A DNA stretch of 64,000 nt from PCPOR2b sp965220385 (lineage in GTDB: Bacteria > Poribacteria > WGA-4E > PCPOR2b), in contig OZ244825.1 in the NCBI GenBank assembly GCA_965220385.1, positions 3,224,001-3,288,000 on the forward strand, given 5' to 3'. Under the pieces are notes generated by a model that worked only from the letters and a program-made list of their open reading frames with translations, was not told where the DNA came from and ran no database searches. Below are positions 26,083-35,490 of the stretch, in pieces. Each line of letters starts with the position of its first letter. Positions within the stretch are counted from its first letter, which is position 1. The position numbers and the translations under genes were made by a program.

Positions 26083-26280
26083 ATGAAACCTAAAATGACA
26101 ATGGTCTACTGGAAATCGGACAAATTTTGGTTAGGAAAACTCCTTGAACACCCAGAAATAATGACGCAAGGGGAAACCCTTGAGGAATTGGAAGAAAATA
26201 TAAAAGACGCTTATCTTTTAATGGCTATGGATGATGTGCCCGAAGAATATTCAGGTAAAAGAAATCGCGATATGAAGTAA
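26083..26280 (+). CDS. HicB-like antitoxin, orphan
   Basis: 65 residues from ATG 26083 (GGAG upstream); an in-frame start at 26059 is possible. The sequence WKSDKFWLGKLLEHPEIMTQ followed by GETLEELEENIKDAYLL is the partial RNase H-like fold of HicB (GxSxxEAxxNxxEA-type pattern). HicB normally neutralises the mRNA interferase HicA. No HicA-like dsRNA-binding ORF (about 60 residues, GSH..y) is seen on either side, so it is an orphan or a lone regulatory HicB. Followed by a SUMF1-type gene 62 nt later. Confidence 0.65.
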   Translation: MKPKMTMVYWKSDKFWLGKLLEHPEIMTQGETLEELEENIKDAYLLMAMDDVPEEYSGKRNRDMK

Positions 26281-26342
26281 AGAAAGTTTAGTAAGCCAAC
26301 CCTTGGAAGAGTGGAACAACCATCGCTTTTGAAGGAATTACG

Positions 26343-27143
26343 ATGCCGGAACATATAATCACAAAACCTGATGAAATGGAATGGGTCACCATCCCCGCAG
26401 GTGAATTCATCATGGGATCGGACGCAGCGCAGGACCACCGCATCAAGGAGCTTGATTCCGAATTTCCCGACGAATGGCTTGTGCGTGAACAGCCTCAACG
26501 AGAAGTTTATCTCTCCGAATACACCATTGCGAAATATACAGTGACCAACCGGCAATTCAAAGCGTTTGTCGATGAGACCGGCTATCGGACGGAACGCGAG
26601 TTAGATGGGCTCGGAAAATCCATCTGGTATAAGCTGCGAGAAGCTTCAATCGAGGAACGATTGGACCACCCCGTTGTCTGTGTAACGCGCAAGGATGCCC
26701 TCGCTTACTGTGAATGGTTCAGTCGGGAAACAGGCCTCGGAATCGGTCTGCCGACTGAGGCACAGTGGGAGAAGGCTGCGCGAGGCTGTGACGGCTGGAT
26801 TTGGCCCTGGGGAAATGAATTTGACGAAGCTAGGTGCAATATTGCTGGGAAGGGGACAACGCCCGTTGGAAATTATCCGCAGGGTGGATCGCCTTATGGC
26901 CTCATGGATTGCGCTGCCAATGTCTGGGAGTGGTGCCACGATTGGTTTGCGACGGATTACTACCGCCACGCCCCGCTTCGCGACCCCGAAGGTCCTGAGA
27001 GTGGCGAATATTACGTGGTGCGCGGTGGTTCATGGTATCGGGGGCAACGGAGCGCGTGCAGCGTCCGAACCGCCGCCCGTTTTCGCCATTACATCGCGTG
27101 TTATACATTTGGCTTTCGTGTGGTTCGGAAATCCGATCAGTAA
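26343..27143 (+). CDS. SUMF1/FGE-sulfatase-domain protein (probably not a formylglycine enzyme)
   Basis: 266 residues; GAAGGAATTACG precedes the ATG. The family pattern is clear: WVTIPAGEFIMGSD near 14-27, YTVTNRQFKAFVDETGY near 66-82, PTEAQWEKAARG near 136-147, YGLMDCAANVWEWCHDWF near 185-202 and VVRGGSWYRGQRSACSVRTA near 224-243. By hand alignment with human FGE the two catalytic cysteines are replaced (first by Arg, second by Ala, a Cys sits one position later). So it more likely serves another role of the family (for example an ergothioneine-type or structural protein). No sulfatase is adjacent. Confidence 0.75.
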   Translation: MPEHIITKPDEMEWVTIPAGEFIMGSDAAQDHRIKELDSEFPDEWLVREQPQREVYLSEYTIAKYTVTNRQFKAFVDETGYRTERELDGLGKSIWYKLREASIEERLDHPVVCVTRKDALAYCEWFSRETGLGIGLPTEAQWEKAARGCDGWIWPWGNEFDEARCNIAGKGTTPVGNYPQGGSPYGLMDCAANVWEWCHDWFATDYYRHAPLRDPEGPESGEYYVVRGGSWYRGQRSACSVRTAARFRHYIACYTFGFRVVRKSDQ

Positions 27144-27179
27144 ATCTGTGATTTACATCCGCGACCCCTAAGTTGCATT

Positions 27180-27362
27180 TATAGTAAATTCTAAAAATAG
27201 ACACCTGTGCTCCTCGGTTTCGATCCCGCCTGCCTGCTCCCGGCTTGTCGGAGTCCCGCCTGTCCCGCCTGTCCCGATTTATCGGGGATTCATCGGGCCC
27301 GGCAGGTGCGGTTTCTAACCGCACCGGTTTGGAGCGTCTCATTAATTCTAAGGTCCACTATA
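27180..27362. mobile_element. MITE-like element, family A copy 4
   Basis: About 183 nt with TATAGTAAATTCTAAAAATA at the left and TTAATTCTAAGGTCCACTATA-type right end (last bases CCACTATA). The core carries the shared GGTGCGGTTTCTAACCGCACC hairpin plus several CCCGCCTGTCCCG and CCCGATTTATCGGGG motifs. With family D copy 4 (27396-27427) it fills the 368-nt gap before the tandem surface-protein genes. Confidence 0.7.
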
Positions 27363-27395
27363 ATCTTTAAGGCTCATGTAGAGAAATCGTGCAAC

Positions 27396-27427
27396 AGAAA
27401 CCGAGTTTTCAAGAAAAAACTCGGTTT
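27396..27427. repeat. hairpin repeat, family D copy 4
   Basis: AGAAACCGAGTTTTC then AAGAAAAAACTCGGTTT: core-less family D hairpin, 85 nt before the surface protein gene. Confidence 0.6.
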
Positions 27428-27511
27428 ATCTTCATGCTTTGTACTCTCTTTATTATTTATGCCAATCTTTAATTCCTCGGCGACTTATCTTAACCATAAA
27501 GAAAGAAATCT

Positions 27512-29413
27512 ATGAACAAGCAGCTTCTTCGCTTCACCTTTTTCCTATTGATGTGTCTCATCCTTCCGCTAACAGTAACAGCGCAGAAAATGTACTGGAC
27601 TGACGAGGCCGGACGTAAAATCCAACGGGCTAACCTCGACGGTTCTAATATCGAAGACCTTGTTACAGCGAATAATGGACTGTCTAACCCAGAGGCCATC
27701 GCCTTAGATGTAGCCGGAGGCAAGATGTACTGGACTGATACAGCACAGGGCGGAGACACAGGTAAAATCCAACGTGCGAACTTAGACGGTTCTAACGTCG
27801 AAGATCTCGTCACCGAATTGACTTTTCCAGAGAGTATCGCCTTGGATGTGGCAAGAGGCAAGATGTACTGGGCTGCTGAAGGCGTGGCAAAAATTCAACG
27901 GGCGAACTTGGATGGCTCAAGCATTGAAATCCTTGTGACTACCGATGATCCATGGGGTCACGTCTTAGATTTGGCAAACGACCAGATGTACTGGACTACC
28001 CAAGACCAAGAGCCGAATAAGATTCAACGCGCAAACCTCGACGGTTCAAGCATTGAAGACCTTGTTACTACCGGATTGGATACCCCAATAGGTATTGATT
28101 TGGACATAGCAGGTAAGAAGATGTATTGGGCAGACCGGAGCGCGAATAAAATCCAACGGGCGAACTTGGATGGCTCTGACGTCGAAGACCTTGTTACTGA
28201 CGCTGATGGACTGGTTGATCCAGAGGATATAGCCTTGGATATAGTAGAGGGTAAGATGTATTGGGTAGACCTTGGCACAACTAAAGTCCAACGGGCTGAC
28301 TTAGACGGTTCAAACATCGAAGATCTCGTCATCATAGAAGGTACGAGGTTATCGAGCATCGCCTTAGATGTTCCTATTCCGGACATCGAAAATTGGCCAA
28401 AACTCTCTTTTCCTGTAATTGCCCCAGTGCACGTAGGCGTACCATTCACCCTCGAGCTTATGGTCGAAAATGTAACCGATTTAGCCGGCTGGCAAGCTGA
28501 TATTGCATTTGATCCAGCCGTGCTTTCAACTATTTCCGTCACCGAAGGTGACTTTCTTTCAAAAGATGGTGGAAGCACTTTCTTCCAAGGTGGTAACATT
28601 AATAACACCGGCGGTGAAATCACAGGATTAGTCGCAGCACGTACCACCGGCGGTGGCACCAGCGGCACCGGGGTATTACTTTCAATAGCTTTTGAAGCGG
28701 AGGCATATGGAGAAGGAAGGTTGCGACTAGAAAATGTTCGATTGGGAGATCCGGATGGCAACAGTATTCCTCACGAGATTGTTATCAATTCCTTCAACTT
28801 CAAACAGGGACATGATGTCAATGGGGATGGGAATGTGAACATCTTTGACTTAGTTTTGATTGTTCAAAACTTCAATCAAACCAATCCACAAGCAGACGTC
28901 AATGGAGATGGAGACGTTAATATCTTCGATCTCATCCTCGTTGCCCAACACTTAGGCGAATCAGCTACAGGTGATGCGCCCGGTATCGGTTTGGCGTCCA
29001 CTGTTTCCTCAGAAACGATTCAGACGTGGATTGACATGGCACACGCCGCAGATGACGGTTCACTCACCTTTCGACTTGGTATCGCCAATCTTGAACGCAT
29101 TTTGATGGCGATGCGTCCCGGGACAACTGCGCTGCTCGGAAACTATCCCAATCCATTCAACCCGGAGACGTGGATTCCTTATCAACTTGCCCACAATTCT
29201 GATGTGACCCTTACTATTTATGACACAACAGGTGCGCTGGTCCGGCAGTTAGAACTAGGGTATCAGCAGACGGGTTATTATACAGATAGAACAAGAGCAG
29301 CGTATTGGGATGGGCGCAACAACTTGGGCGAGTCGGTGGGAAGCGGGGTGTATTTCTATCAGTTGCAAGCGAAGGATTTTTCTGCAATGCGGAAGATGGT
29401 GATTCTAAAGTAG
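27512..29413 (+). CDS. secreted YWTD-propeller / cohesin-like / dockerin protein with T9SS-type C-terminal tail (copy 1)
   Basis: 633 residues. Signal peptide to about residue 25 (FFLLMCLILPLTVTAQ). Residues 26-290: six blades of an LDL-receptor class B (YWTD) propeller, each with KMYWTD and a following KIQRANLDG. Residues 292-435 form a cohesin-like domain (FDPAVLSTISVTEGDF). Then a dockerin: two Ca-binding loops DVNGDGNVNIFDL and DVNGDGDVNIFDL near 440-485. The end has YPNPFNPETWIPYQL and finishes GVYFYQL ... MVILK, a FlgD-like/T9SS sorting module. It should be exported and surface-attached, binding a ligand through the propeller. Close tandem duplicate follows 74 nt downstream. Confidence 0.85.
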   Translation: MNKQLLRFTFFLLMCLILPLTVTAQKMYWTDEAGRKIQRANLDGSNIEDLVTANNGLSNPEAIALDVAGGKMYWTDTAQGGDTGKIQRANLDGSNVEDLVTELTFPESIALDVARGKMYWAAEGVAKIQRANLDGSSIEILVTTDDPWGHVLDLANDQMYWTTQDQEPNKIQRANLDGSSIEDLVTTGLDTPIGIDLDIAGKKMYWADRSANKIQRANLDGSDVEDLVTDADGLVDPEDIALDIVEGKMYWVDLGTTKVQRADLDGSNIEDLVIIEGTRLSSIALDVPIPDIENWPKLSFPVIAPVHVGVPFTLELMVENVTDLAGWQADIAFDPAVLSTISVTEGDFLSKDGGSTFFQGGNINNTGGEITGLVAARTTGGGTSGTGVLLSIAFEAEAYGEGRLRLENVRLGDPDGNSIPHEIVINSFNFKQGHDVNGDGNVNIFDLVLIVQNFNQTNPQADVNGDGDVNIFDLILVAQHLGESATGDAPGIGLASTVSSETIQTWIDMAHAADDGSLTFRLGIANLERILMAMRPGTTALLGNYPNPFNPETWIPYQLAHNSDVTLTIYDTTGALVRQLELGYQQTGYYTDRTRAAYWDGRNNLGESVGSGVYFYQLQAKDFSAMRKMVILK

Positions 29414-29487
29414 GGAATCACCTCCCCATTGTCGCATGACACGTTATAAATTGCACTATTTAATTTTAACTACAAAAGAAGGAATCT

Positions 29488-31383
29488 ATGAACAAGCAGC
29501 TTCTTCGTTTCACCTTTTTCCTATTGATGTGTCTCATCCTTCCGCTAACAGTAACAGCGCAGAAAATGTACTGGACTGACGAGGGCCAACGTAAAATCCA
29601 ACGGGCTAACCTCGATGGGTCTGATATCGAAGACCTCGTTACAGCGAACAATGGATTGTCTAACCCAGAGGCCATCGCCTTAGATGTAGCCGGAGGCAAG
29701 ATGTATTGGACTGATAAAGGCACAGGTAAAATCCAACGGGCGAACTTAGACGGTTCTAACGTCGAAGATCTCATCACCGAATTGACTATTCCAGAGGGCA
29801 TCGCTTTGGATGTGGCAAGAGGCAAGATGTACTGGGTTGGTGAGGACACGGATAAAGTCCAACGTGCCAACCTAAATGGCTCTCACATCGAAGCTCTTAT
29901 TACTACTGGTAATCCATGGGGCATCACCTTGGATTTGGTAAGCGAGCAGATGTACTGGACTGACCAAGAGACGGATACAATTCAGCGCGCTAACCTCGAC
30001 GGTTTAAACACCGAAGCTCTTGTCACTGAGGCTGATGGATTGGATACCCCAATAGGTATTGATTTGGACATAGCAGGTAAAAAGATGTATTGGGCGGATC
30101 GGAGCGCGAATAAAATCCAACGGGCGAACTTGGATGGCTCCAACGTCGAAGACCTTGTCACTGAGGCTGATGGATTGGCTGAGCCAGAGGACATAGCCTT
30201 GGACATAATAAAAGGTACGATGTACTGGGTAGACCGGGGTACGAATAAAATCCAACGGGCTGACCTAGACGGTTCAAACATCGAGGATCTCGTCAGCATA
30301 GAAGGTACGGCGTTATCGAGCATTGCCTTAGATGTCCCTATGCCCGACATCGAAAATTGGGCAAAACTCTCCTTTCCTGTAATTGCCTCAGTGCATGTAG
30401 GCATGACATTCACCCTCAACCTAATAATCGAAAATGTGACCGATTTAGCCGGCTGGCAAGCTGATATTGCATTTGATCCAGCGGTGCTTTCAACCGTTTC
30501 TGTCGCCGAAGGTGATTTTCTTTCAAAAGATGGTGGAAGCACTTTCTTCCAAGGCGGTAACACTAATAACACCGGCGGTGAAATCACAGGATTAATCGCA
30601 GCACGCACCGGCGGTGGCGGTGCCAGCGGCACCGGGGTATTGTTCTCAATGACTTTCGAAGCAAAAGCAACCGGAACGGACTCATTGCGATTTCGCAACG
30701 TCAAACTTGCTCGATCCAACAGAGAGGTGATGCCCTACACTGTTGTTATCAATCCAATCACTGTGCACTCCTCGCTGGACCTCAATGGCGATGACCAGAT
30801 AAATCTTCTCGATCTGATTCTGATTGCCCAAAACTTGGGGCAAACCAACCCCGAAGCTGACACTAACAACGATGGTATAGTTGATATTTTGGACCTCATA
30901 GCTGTGGCTCAAAACTTAGACACTTCAACGACCGGTTTAGCTCCCGGCGCAGAGTCTTGGCACCTATCGACGCTTAATTCCACAATGATACAAGAATGGA
31001 TAGATATGGCTCACACCGCGGATGACGGTTCACTCGTCTTCCAGCTTGGTATCGCCAATCTTGAACGCATTTTGATGGCGATGCGTCCCGAGACAACTGC
31101 CCTGCTCGTCAACTATCCCAATCCATTTAACCCGGAAACTTGGATTCCTTATCAACTTGCCCACGCTGCCGATGTTACGCTTACTATTTATGACACAAAG
31201 GGGATATTAGTGCGTCAACTGGATTTAGGATATCAGGTGGCAGGTTACTACACAGATAGGACAAGAGCTGCCTATTGGGATGGACGCAACAACCTGGGCG
31301 AGTCGGTAGGAAGTGGGGTTTATTTCTACCAGTTGGAAACGGGGGATTATTCTGCCACGCGAAAGATGGTGATTCTCAAATAA
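29488..31383 (+). CDS. secreted YWTD-propeller / cohesin-like / dockerin protein with T9SS-type C-terminal tail (copy 2)
   Basis: 631 residues, near-identical signal peptide and domain order to the gene at 27512. Six YWTD blades; blade faces diverge (KMYWVGEDTDKVQRANLNG, QMYWTDQETDTIQRANLDG), while the cohesin-like domain (FDPAVLSTVSVAEGDF) is strongly conserved. The dockerin loops (DLNGDDQINLLDL, DTNNDGIVDILDL) are much more diverged. Same YPNPFNPETWIPYQL module and MVILK end. AAGAAGGAATCT precedes the ATG. Tandem duplication followed by divergence in blades and dockerin is visible. Ligand unknown. Confidence 0.85.
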   Translation: MNKQLLRFTFFLLMCLILPLTVTAQKMYWTDEGQRKIQRANLDGSDIEDLVTANNGLSNPEAIALDVAGGKMYWTDKGTGKIQRANLDGSNVEDLITELTIPEGIALDVARGKMYWVGEDTDKVQRANLNGSHIEALITTGNPWGITLDLVSEQMYWTDQETDTIQRANLDGLNTEALVTEADGLDTPIGIDLDIAGKKMYWADRSANKIQRANLDGSNVEDLVTEADGLAEPEDIALDIIKGTMYWVDRGTNKIQRADLDGSNIEDLVSIEGTALSSIALDVPMPDIENWAKLSFPVIASVHVGMTFTLNLIIENVTDLAGWQADIAFDPAVLSTVSVAEGDFLSKDGGSTFFQGGNTNNTGGEITGLIAARTGGGGASGTGVLFSMTFEAKATGTDSLRFRNVKLARSNREVMPYTVVINPITVHSSLDLNGDDQINLLDLILIAQNLGQTNPEADTNNDGIVDILDLIAVAQNLDTSTTGLAPGAESWHLSTLNSTMIQEWIDMAHTADDGSLVFQLGIANLERILMAMRPETTALLVNYPNPFNPETWIPYQLAHAADVTLTIYDTKGILVRQLDLGYQVAGYYTDRTRAAYWDGRNNLGESVGSGVYFYQLETGDYSATRKMVILK

Positions 31384-31394
31384 CCCATATCACT

Positions 31395-31530
31395 TAGGAT
31401 TTGCGCATTTCAGCGCAGTTGGCGCGGGGCAAGTCCGATCCCGTTCCGAGGACTCCGGTCTATCGGAGGAGGAGCCTATGACCGGGGATGCCCCGCCTAC
31501 GGTGCGCTGTGTAGGGCCTATCGCTCTGTC
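31395..31530. repeat. family C-like repeat, one end recognisable
   Basis: Begins TAGGATTTGCGCATTTCAGC, like the left end of the family C elements at 13145 and 52495, followed by GC-rich imperfect inverted repeats (GGCGCGGGGCAAG ... GATGCCCCGCC). The right end is not clear. Lies between the second surface-protein gene and the Ldh-type gene. Confidence 0.4.
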
Positions 31531-31608
31531 GTCCAACCACAATTAAGATTTACAATTAGGCAAACCGTGTGCGGTGAAAGTCGCAACACGGTTTGGATTG
31601 GAGGAAAA

Positions 31609-32676
31609 TTGCACAAAGCAGACAATCAACAGCACGACAAAATTAGAATTGAATCTGAACCTTTTCGCCAGTTCACAAGCGCCCTCTATCAAAGTGCTGG
31701 CGTTCCTAAAGCAGATGCGGATGCCGTTTCCGGGATGCAGGTTGATACCGATGAGCGGGGTGTGTTTTCGCACGGAACTCGCGCACTTTCCGGCTATGTC
31801 CGCGGTATCCTCAACGGTGAAATCAATCCGAAGCCGACGCGACAGGTTCTGACGGATGCGCCAAGTACCGCGCTTATCGATGCGGATAATAGCCTTGGGC
31901 ATGTCGCTGGGATATATGCGATGAATATGGCAATCGAAAAGGCTGACGCCACGGGATTCGCCTCCGTCGCGGTCCGTAATAGCAACCATTACGGTGCAGC
32001 GGCGTGCTTTGCAATGATGGCATTACCAAAGGGGATGATTGGCTTCAGCACCACCAAAACCGGTGGAGCAAGTGTTGTGCCGCACGGCGGGATGTCGGGG
32101 TTGCTCGGCAACCACCCTGTCGGATATGCAATACCGACCAAGGAAGAGCTGCCGATCGTCTTGGACATGGCGGTTGGACAGATTGCGTGGGGCCATGTCG
32201 GAACGTATGCGATGGAAGGGAAACCGTTACCACCCGGCTATGTATTGGATGCGGAGGGCAAGCCGACACAGGATCCACGTCAAGCGAGCGGGATGCTACC
32301 CTTTGGCGGGTATAAAGGACACGGTTTAGCGATTGTGATGAGTATCCTCAGCGGCGTGATGACCGGCGGACCTGCTGCTTGCAATCGGACGGAGGAGACA
32401 CCACCTGACTTGGCAAGACGAGGACACTTCTTCTTCGCGATTAAGGTCAGCAACTTCTGCCCGCTGGACGAATTTACGGAAGAGGTCGATGCGGAGATCC
32501 GTACTGTTCGGAACGCTCCACGCGCTGAAGGGGTTGAACGGATCTATCTTCCCGGCGAACTTGAGTGGCTGCACCAGCAGGATTCGTTGCGTAACGGCAT
32601 CCCATTGCACCCAACGCACCTGAAATCATTAGCAACGCTCGCGGACGAATTAGGGGTTGAGGTTTTCTGGCGGTGA
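31609..32676 (+). CDS. Ldh-family (malate/L-lactate/ureidoglycolate-type) dehydrogenase
   Basis: 355 residues from TTG 31609, chosen because GGAGG lies 4 nt upstream; a GTG 42 nt earlier has no site. Type-2 malate/lactate dehydrogenase pattern: F then ALYQSAGVPKADADAVSGMQ near 23-42, HGTRALSGYV near 55-64, ALIDADNSLGH near 87-97, VRNSNHYGAAACFAM near 119-133 (catalytic His), KTGGASVVPHGG and MLPFGGYKGHGLAIV near 223-237. It should oxidise a 2-hydroxy acid or related sugar acid with NAD(P). Convergent with the DUF4159 gene (3-nt gap). Confidence 0.88.
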   Translation: MHKADNQQHDKIRIESEPFRQFTSALYQSAGVPKADADAVSGMQVDTDERGVFSHGTRALSGYVRGILNGEINPKPTRQVLTDAPSTALIDADNSLGHVAGIYAMNMAIEKADATGFASVAVRNSNHYGAAACFAMMALPKGMIGFSTTKTGGASVVPHGGMSGLLGNHPVGYAIPTKEELPIVLDMAVGQIAWGHVGTYAMEGKPLPPGYVLDAEGKPTQDPRQASGMLPFGGYKGHGLAIVMSILSGVMTGGPAACNRTEETPPDLARRGHFFFAIKVSNFCPLDEFTEEVDAEIRTVRNAPRAEGVERIYLPGELEWLHQQDSLRNGIPLHPTHLKSLATLADELGVEVFWR

Positions 32677-32679
32677 CTC

Positions 32680-34005
32680 CTACGGCTCATATCCCGAACG
32701 GTCTGTATTCCCGCCATACTTCATGGCATAAACGAGTAGGTTCGCCATGAAGCGGTGGACATCCGTCGAGCGACGTAGCCGCAACATGGTCCGGCTTTCG
32801 ATCTCCACCGTCTCCATCGCACACATATAATCCTTGCGATTATAGACGACAGCCAGTCGCTTGTTTATAGTGATCCCTTTTTGGTATTTGAACTGCGTGG
32901 GTTTCGGCTGGTTTTCAGATCCCCAGAAGACATCGCCGCCCGATGGGGGTAGCGGCAGTTGATAATAGATGTTGTAGAGTTCATGGTGATGCGGCAGGTA
33001 CTCTAAAGGATATTCGGGAAAGATTGTCTGTAACTCATCGGCGACGATCGCGGCAAACAATCCATTAAATCCGCAGTCGTCGAAAAAGAGCATCCCACCT
33101 TGTTCAACAATGTACTTCCGTAACGCCGCTCGCTCTTGGGGAGAGAATGAGTTGGTCAACGGTCCCCCTTTGGCAAGATTCCGTCCAACGGTGATGTCCT
33201 TGTCGTGACCCGTCATGATAACCAGCGGGGCATCGAGGATACGCGGATCGGTCAGTCGAAGCGAGCCGCCTGCATACTTCATATCAGTGCGGAGGTTAGT
33301 ATTTTCATCAAGCCACTTCGCGAAGCTGGGGATGGCGGTTGGATCCTGCCACCAATCGGAGAGGGAGTGCCTAAGCCGAATCAGGCGAATATGCCCGCGA
33401 ATTTCTGTGCCTTTACCCTCAAGGACAGCCCCCAGCCGGTCATCAGGAACTAAGACTGGATTCTTCACATCAAGGGGCAGGTCTTGAATCTCCTCGTTTT
33501 GAACAGGGATAAGACCTCCTCCTATAGCCGCCCCTTCGTTTTTCTCACGCTGCAGGGATGTCCCTCGTGGTACTTCTCTTTGCGTGGGCGCGAGATCTTC
33601 CCCTACAGTTAGAGGGGCTTGACGCATTGTTGCGGCGTGAGTTGGAACAGGATCTGCTTCTACAGACAGATCTTTGTCGAGGCTGACGGTTGGATTATCA
33701 CTTAACGGGAAAGGTTCTTTCTTTTGCGTTAGGTCAACTGCGAGAGAGGGTCCTACCGGCGTTACAGTTTGTAAGGACAACTCTTGTGCCCCTTCGTTTT
33801 GTATCCCACGAAAAGATCGTACAGGCTGGAGACGGGTTCTCCTTGGCAGCTGACGAGCCGATGGAGCCAGTTTCACCCATTCAACACTGATAGCGTCCTC
33901 CTCCACCATCCCCTGCCGAATCGTTAGCACCACAAGGACGGCAAAGATGAGATGGAGGAAAAGAGAGATTACTAACGGCACTGTTAGCAGCTTTCGTGTT
34001 CTCAA
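32680..34005 (-). CDS. DUF4159 domain protein with N-terminal membrane anchor
   Basis: 441 residues, starting at TTG with GAGAGG 7 nt upstream. One membrane helix at about 8-27 (VPLVISLFLHLIFAVLVVLT), then a ~170-residue polar, low-complexity linker, and a C-terminal DUF4159 domain from about residue 205: TDPRILDAPLVIMTGHDKDI, AALRKYIVEQGGMLFFDDCG near 290 and MCAMETVEIESRTMLRLRRS near 395-415, then VHRFMANLLVYAMKYG. DUF4159 resembles a glutamine-amidotransferase-like fold. The N-terminus resembles TonB-type anchors. Function unknown; the family often accompanies VWA/MoxR genes. Confidence 0.7.
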   Translation of the reverse strand: MRTRKLLTVPLVISLFLHLIFAVLVVLTIRQGMVEEDAISVEWVKLAPSARQLPRRTRLQPVRSFRGIQNEGAQELSLQTVTPVGPSLAVDLTQKKEPFPLSDNPTVSLDKDLSVEADPVPTHAATMRQAPLTVGEDLAPTQREVPRGTSLQREKNEGAAIGGGLIPVQNEEIQDLPLDVKNPVLVPDDRLGAVLEGKGTEIRGHIRLIRLRHSLSDWWQDPTAIPSFAKWLDENTNLRTDMKYAGGSLRLTDPRILDAPLVIMTGHDKDITVGRNLAKGGPLTNSFSPQERAALRKYIVEQGGMLFFDDCGFNGLFAAIVADELQTIFPEYPLEYLPHHHELYNIYYQLPLPPSGGDVFWGSENQPKPTQFKYQKGITINKRLAVVYNRKDYMCAMETVEIESRTMLRLRRSTDVHRFMANLLVYAMKYGGNTDRSGYEP

Positions 34006-34104
34006 CGCTTTGCCTCTCTAAACGGGATAGGGCAGAAAAACGCCTCAGGGCACAAGTTATGAGGATCTCAATATAGACACTCTCACTCAGTTCCGAACCT
34101 CAAG

Positions 34105-35490
34105 ATGCAGTCTATTCCAAGCACACCTTTACGTCAAAATCTGCCACAGCCACAGTTAATCCGTCAACTCCATGCGTTTGCGGAAAAGCGAGAAGTCCAA
34201 CTCTACCTCGTTGGTGGCTCCGTCCGAGATCTGCTGCTTAATCGTCCCATTACAGATCTGGATTTCGCGCTCGCTGATGATGCAATCATTTTCGCCAAAG
34301 CCTTTGCAGATAACATCGGCGAGGCATTTGTAAAATTGGAAGAACAGCCACCAACTGCCCGGATTGTCATAAGGGAAACGCGGCTCACTTTAGATTTCGC
34401 CGGATTTCGCGCTGAAACCCTGGACGCAGATCTATGCCTACGCGATTTGACAATCAACGCGATGGCATTGGACCTTTCATCACTCTTGACGAGACCGGAG
34501 GTGAATTTGATTAATCCGTGTGACGGTTTCTCGGACCTTAGCGCGCGAACGTTACGCTTCCCAAGCGAAAGGGTGGTGACAGCTGATCCGCTACGACTGC
34601 TGAGAGTATACCGTTTTTCAGCGCAGCTGGGGTTTGAAATTCCTGAAGTCACAAACGATCTCATTCGTCTGCACAAAAATCGGCTGCCACAGGTTTCGTC
34701 TGAACGCATTCGCGACGAACTGATTAAGATATTAGACCTTAAAAACACGACCCCTTATTTGCGCCGTATGGACGAAACTCGCCTGCTCTCACAAATTGTT
34801 CCGGAAATTGAGGAGATACGTGGATTGCCTCAGGACGCGTTCGACCATTTCCTGCACGCCCTCGAAATGTTTGAGGTAAAACCTATACCGGATACGTTAC
34901 AGGCGTATCGTCCACAAATTGAGGCATACCTACAAGAACAACTGACATACGGCCTGTCCCGACAGCAGATCCTCAAGTTGGCTTTGCTACTGCGCGATAG
35001 CACGACAGAAACGGCTGTTCAAATCACTAATCGCTTAAAACTCGGTAGGAAAGCCGTACAGTTGATGCGCTGTCTTGTGGAAAATCACCTATATCTTATA
35101 GACTCGACGGATGGCAAGGGACAGATAATGCGTCGGTCAATGATTAGTTTCCTAAGACGCGCGGGAACTGACTGGTTAGGGATTCTCTTGATATCCTACG
35201 CGAATATTCGATCATCTGAAAAGAACCCACGCCGGACTGATGCACCACCGATAGTAGAAGCACTACTCAAGCAGATTGCGGATTTCTATTATAACGATTT
35301 TGCTCCGATAATGGAGCACGGTAGATTAATCACCGGCGATGACATCTTACAAATTTTTGGGGCGATGCCCGGCGTCATAATTGGACGAGTTTTACGGCAC
35401 ATCGAAGTTCTCCAGTTTGAAGGAGCAATCCGCACACCAGAGGAGGCACTGGAAGCGGCGCGTATATTTTTAGATAATTACGAGACGTGA
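34105..35490 (+). CDS. CCA-adding-type tRNA nucleotidyltransferase / poly(A) polymerase family protein
   Basis: 461 residues. Head domain signature LYLVGGSVRDLLLNRPITDL at 33-52 with the catalytic aspartates D51 and D53 (DLDFAL), then FRAETLDADLCLRDLTINAM near 99-118 and the template-type DPLRLLRVYRFSAQLGF near 160-176 (the flexible RNA/NTP domain). Class II nucleotidyltransferase. It would add CCA (or A) to tRNA 3' ends. The C-terminal ~220 residues form an unusual extension with partial HD-like helical character, without an obvious HD motif. No strong ribosome site at the ATG. Confidence 0.85.
   Translation: MQSIPSTPLRQNLPQPQLIRQLHAFAEKREVQLYLVGGSVRDLLLNRPITDLDFALADDAIIFAKAFADNIGEAFVKLEEQPPTARIVIRETRLTLDFAGFRAETLDADLCLRDLTINAMALDLSSLLTRPEVNLINPCDGFSDLSARTLRFPSERVVTADPLRLLRVYRFSAQLGFEIPEVTNDLIRLHKNRLPQVSSERIRDELIKILDLKNTTPYLRRMDETRLLSQIVPEIEEIRGLPQDAFDHFLHALEMFEVKPIPDTLQAYRPQIEAYLQEQLTYGLSRQQILKLALLLRDSTTETAVQITNRLKLGRKAVQLMRCLVENHLYLIDSTDGKGQIMRRSMISFLRRAGTDWLGILLISYANIRSSEKNPRRTDAPPIVEALLKQIADFYYNDFAPIMEHGRLITGDDILQIFGAMPGVIIGRVLRHIEVLQFEGAIRTPEEALEAARIFLDNYET

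Noticed and set aside
28024..28761. 245-codon minus-strand open frame inside the first YWTD gene (and its twin at 29982-30719)
   Set aside because: It is the antisense shadow of the repeated propeller codons; the Ser/Pro/Arg-rich repeat translation and lack of a ribosome site or family pattern argue against a gene.
34203..34748. 181-codon minus-strand frame inside the nucleotidyltransferase gene
   Set aside because: Ser/Arg-rich antisense shadow of a well-supported gene.
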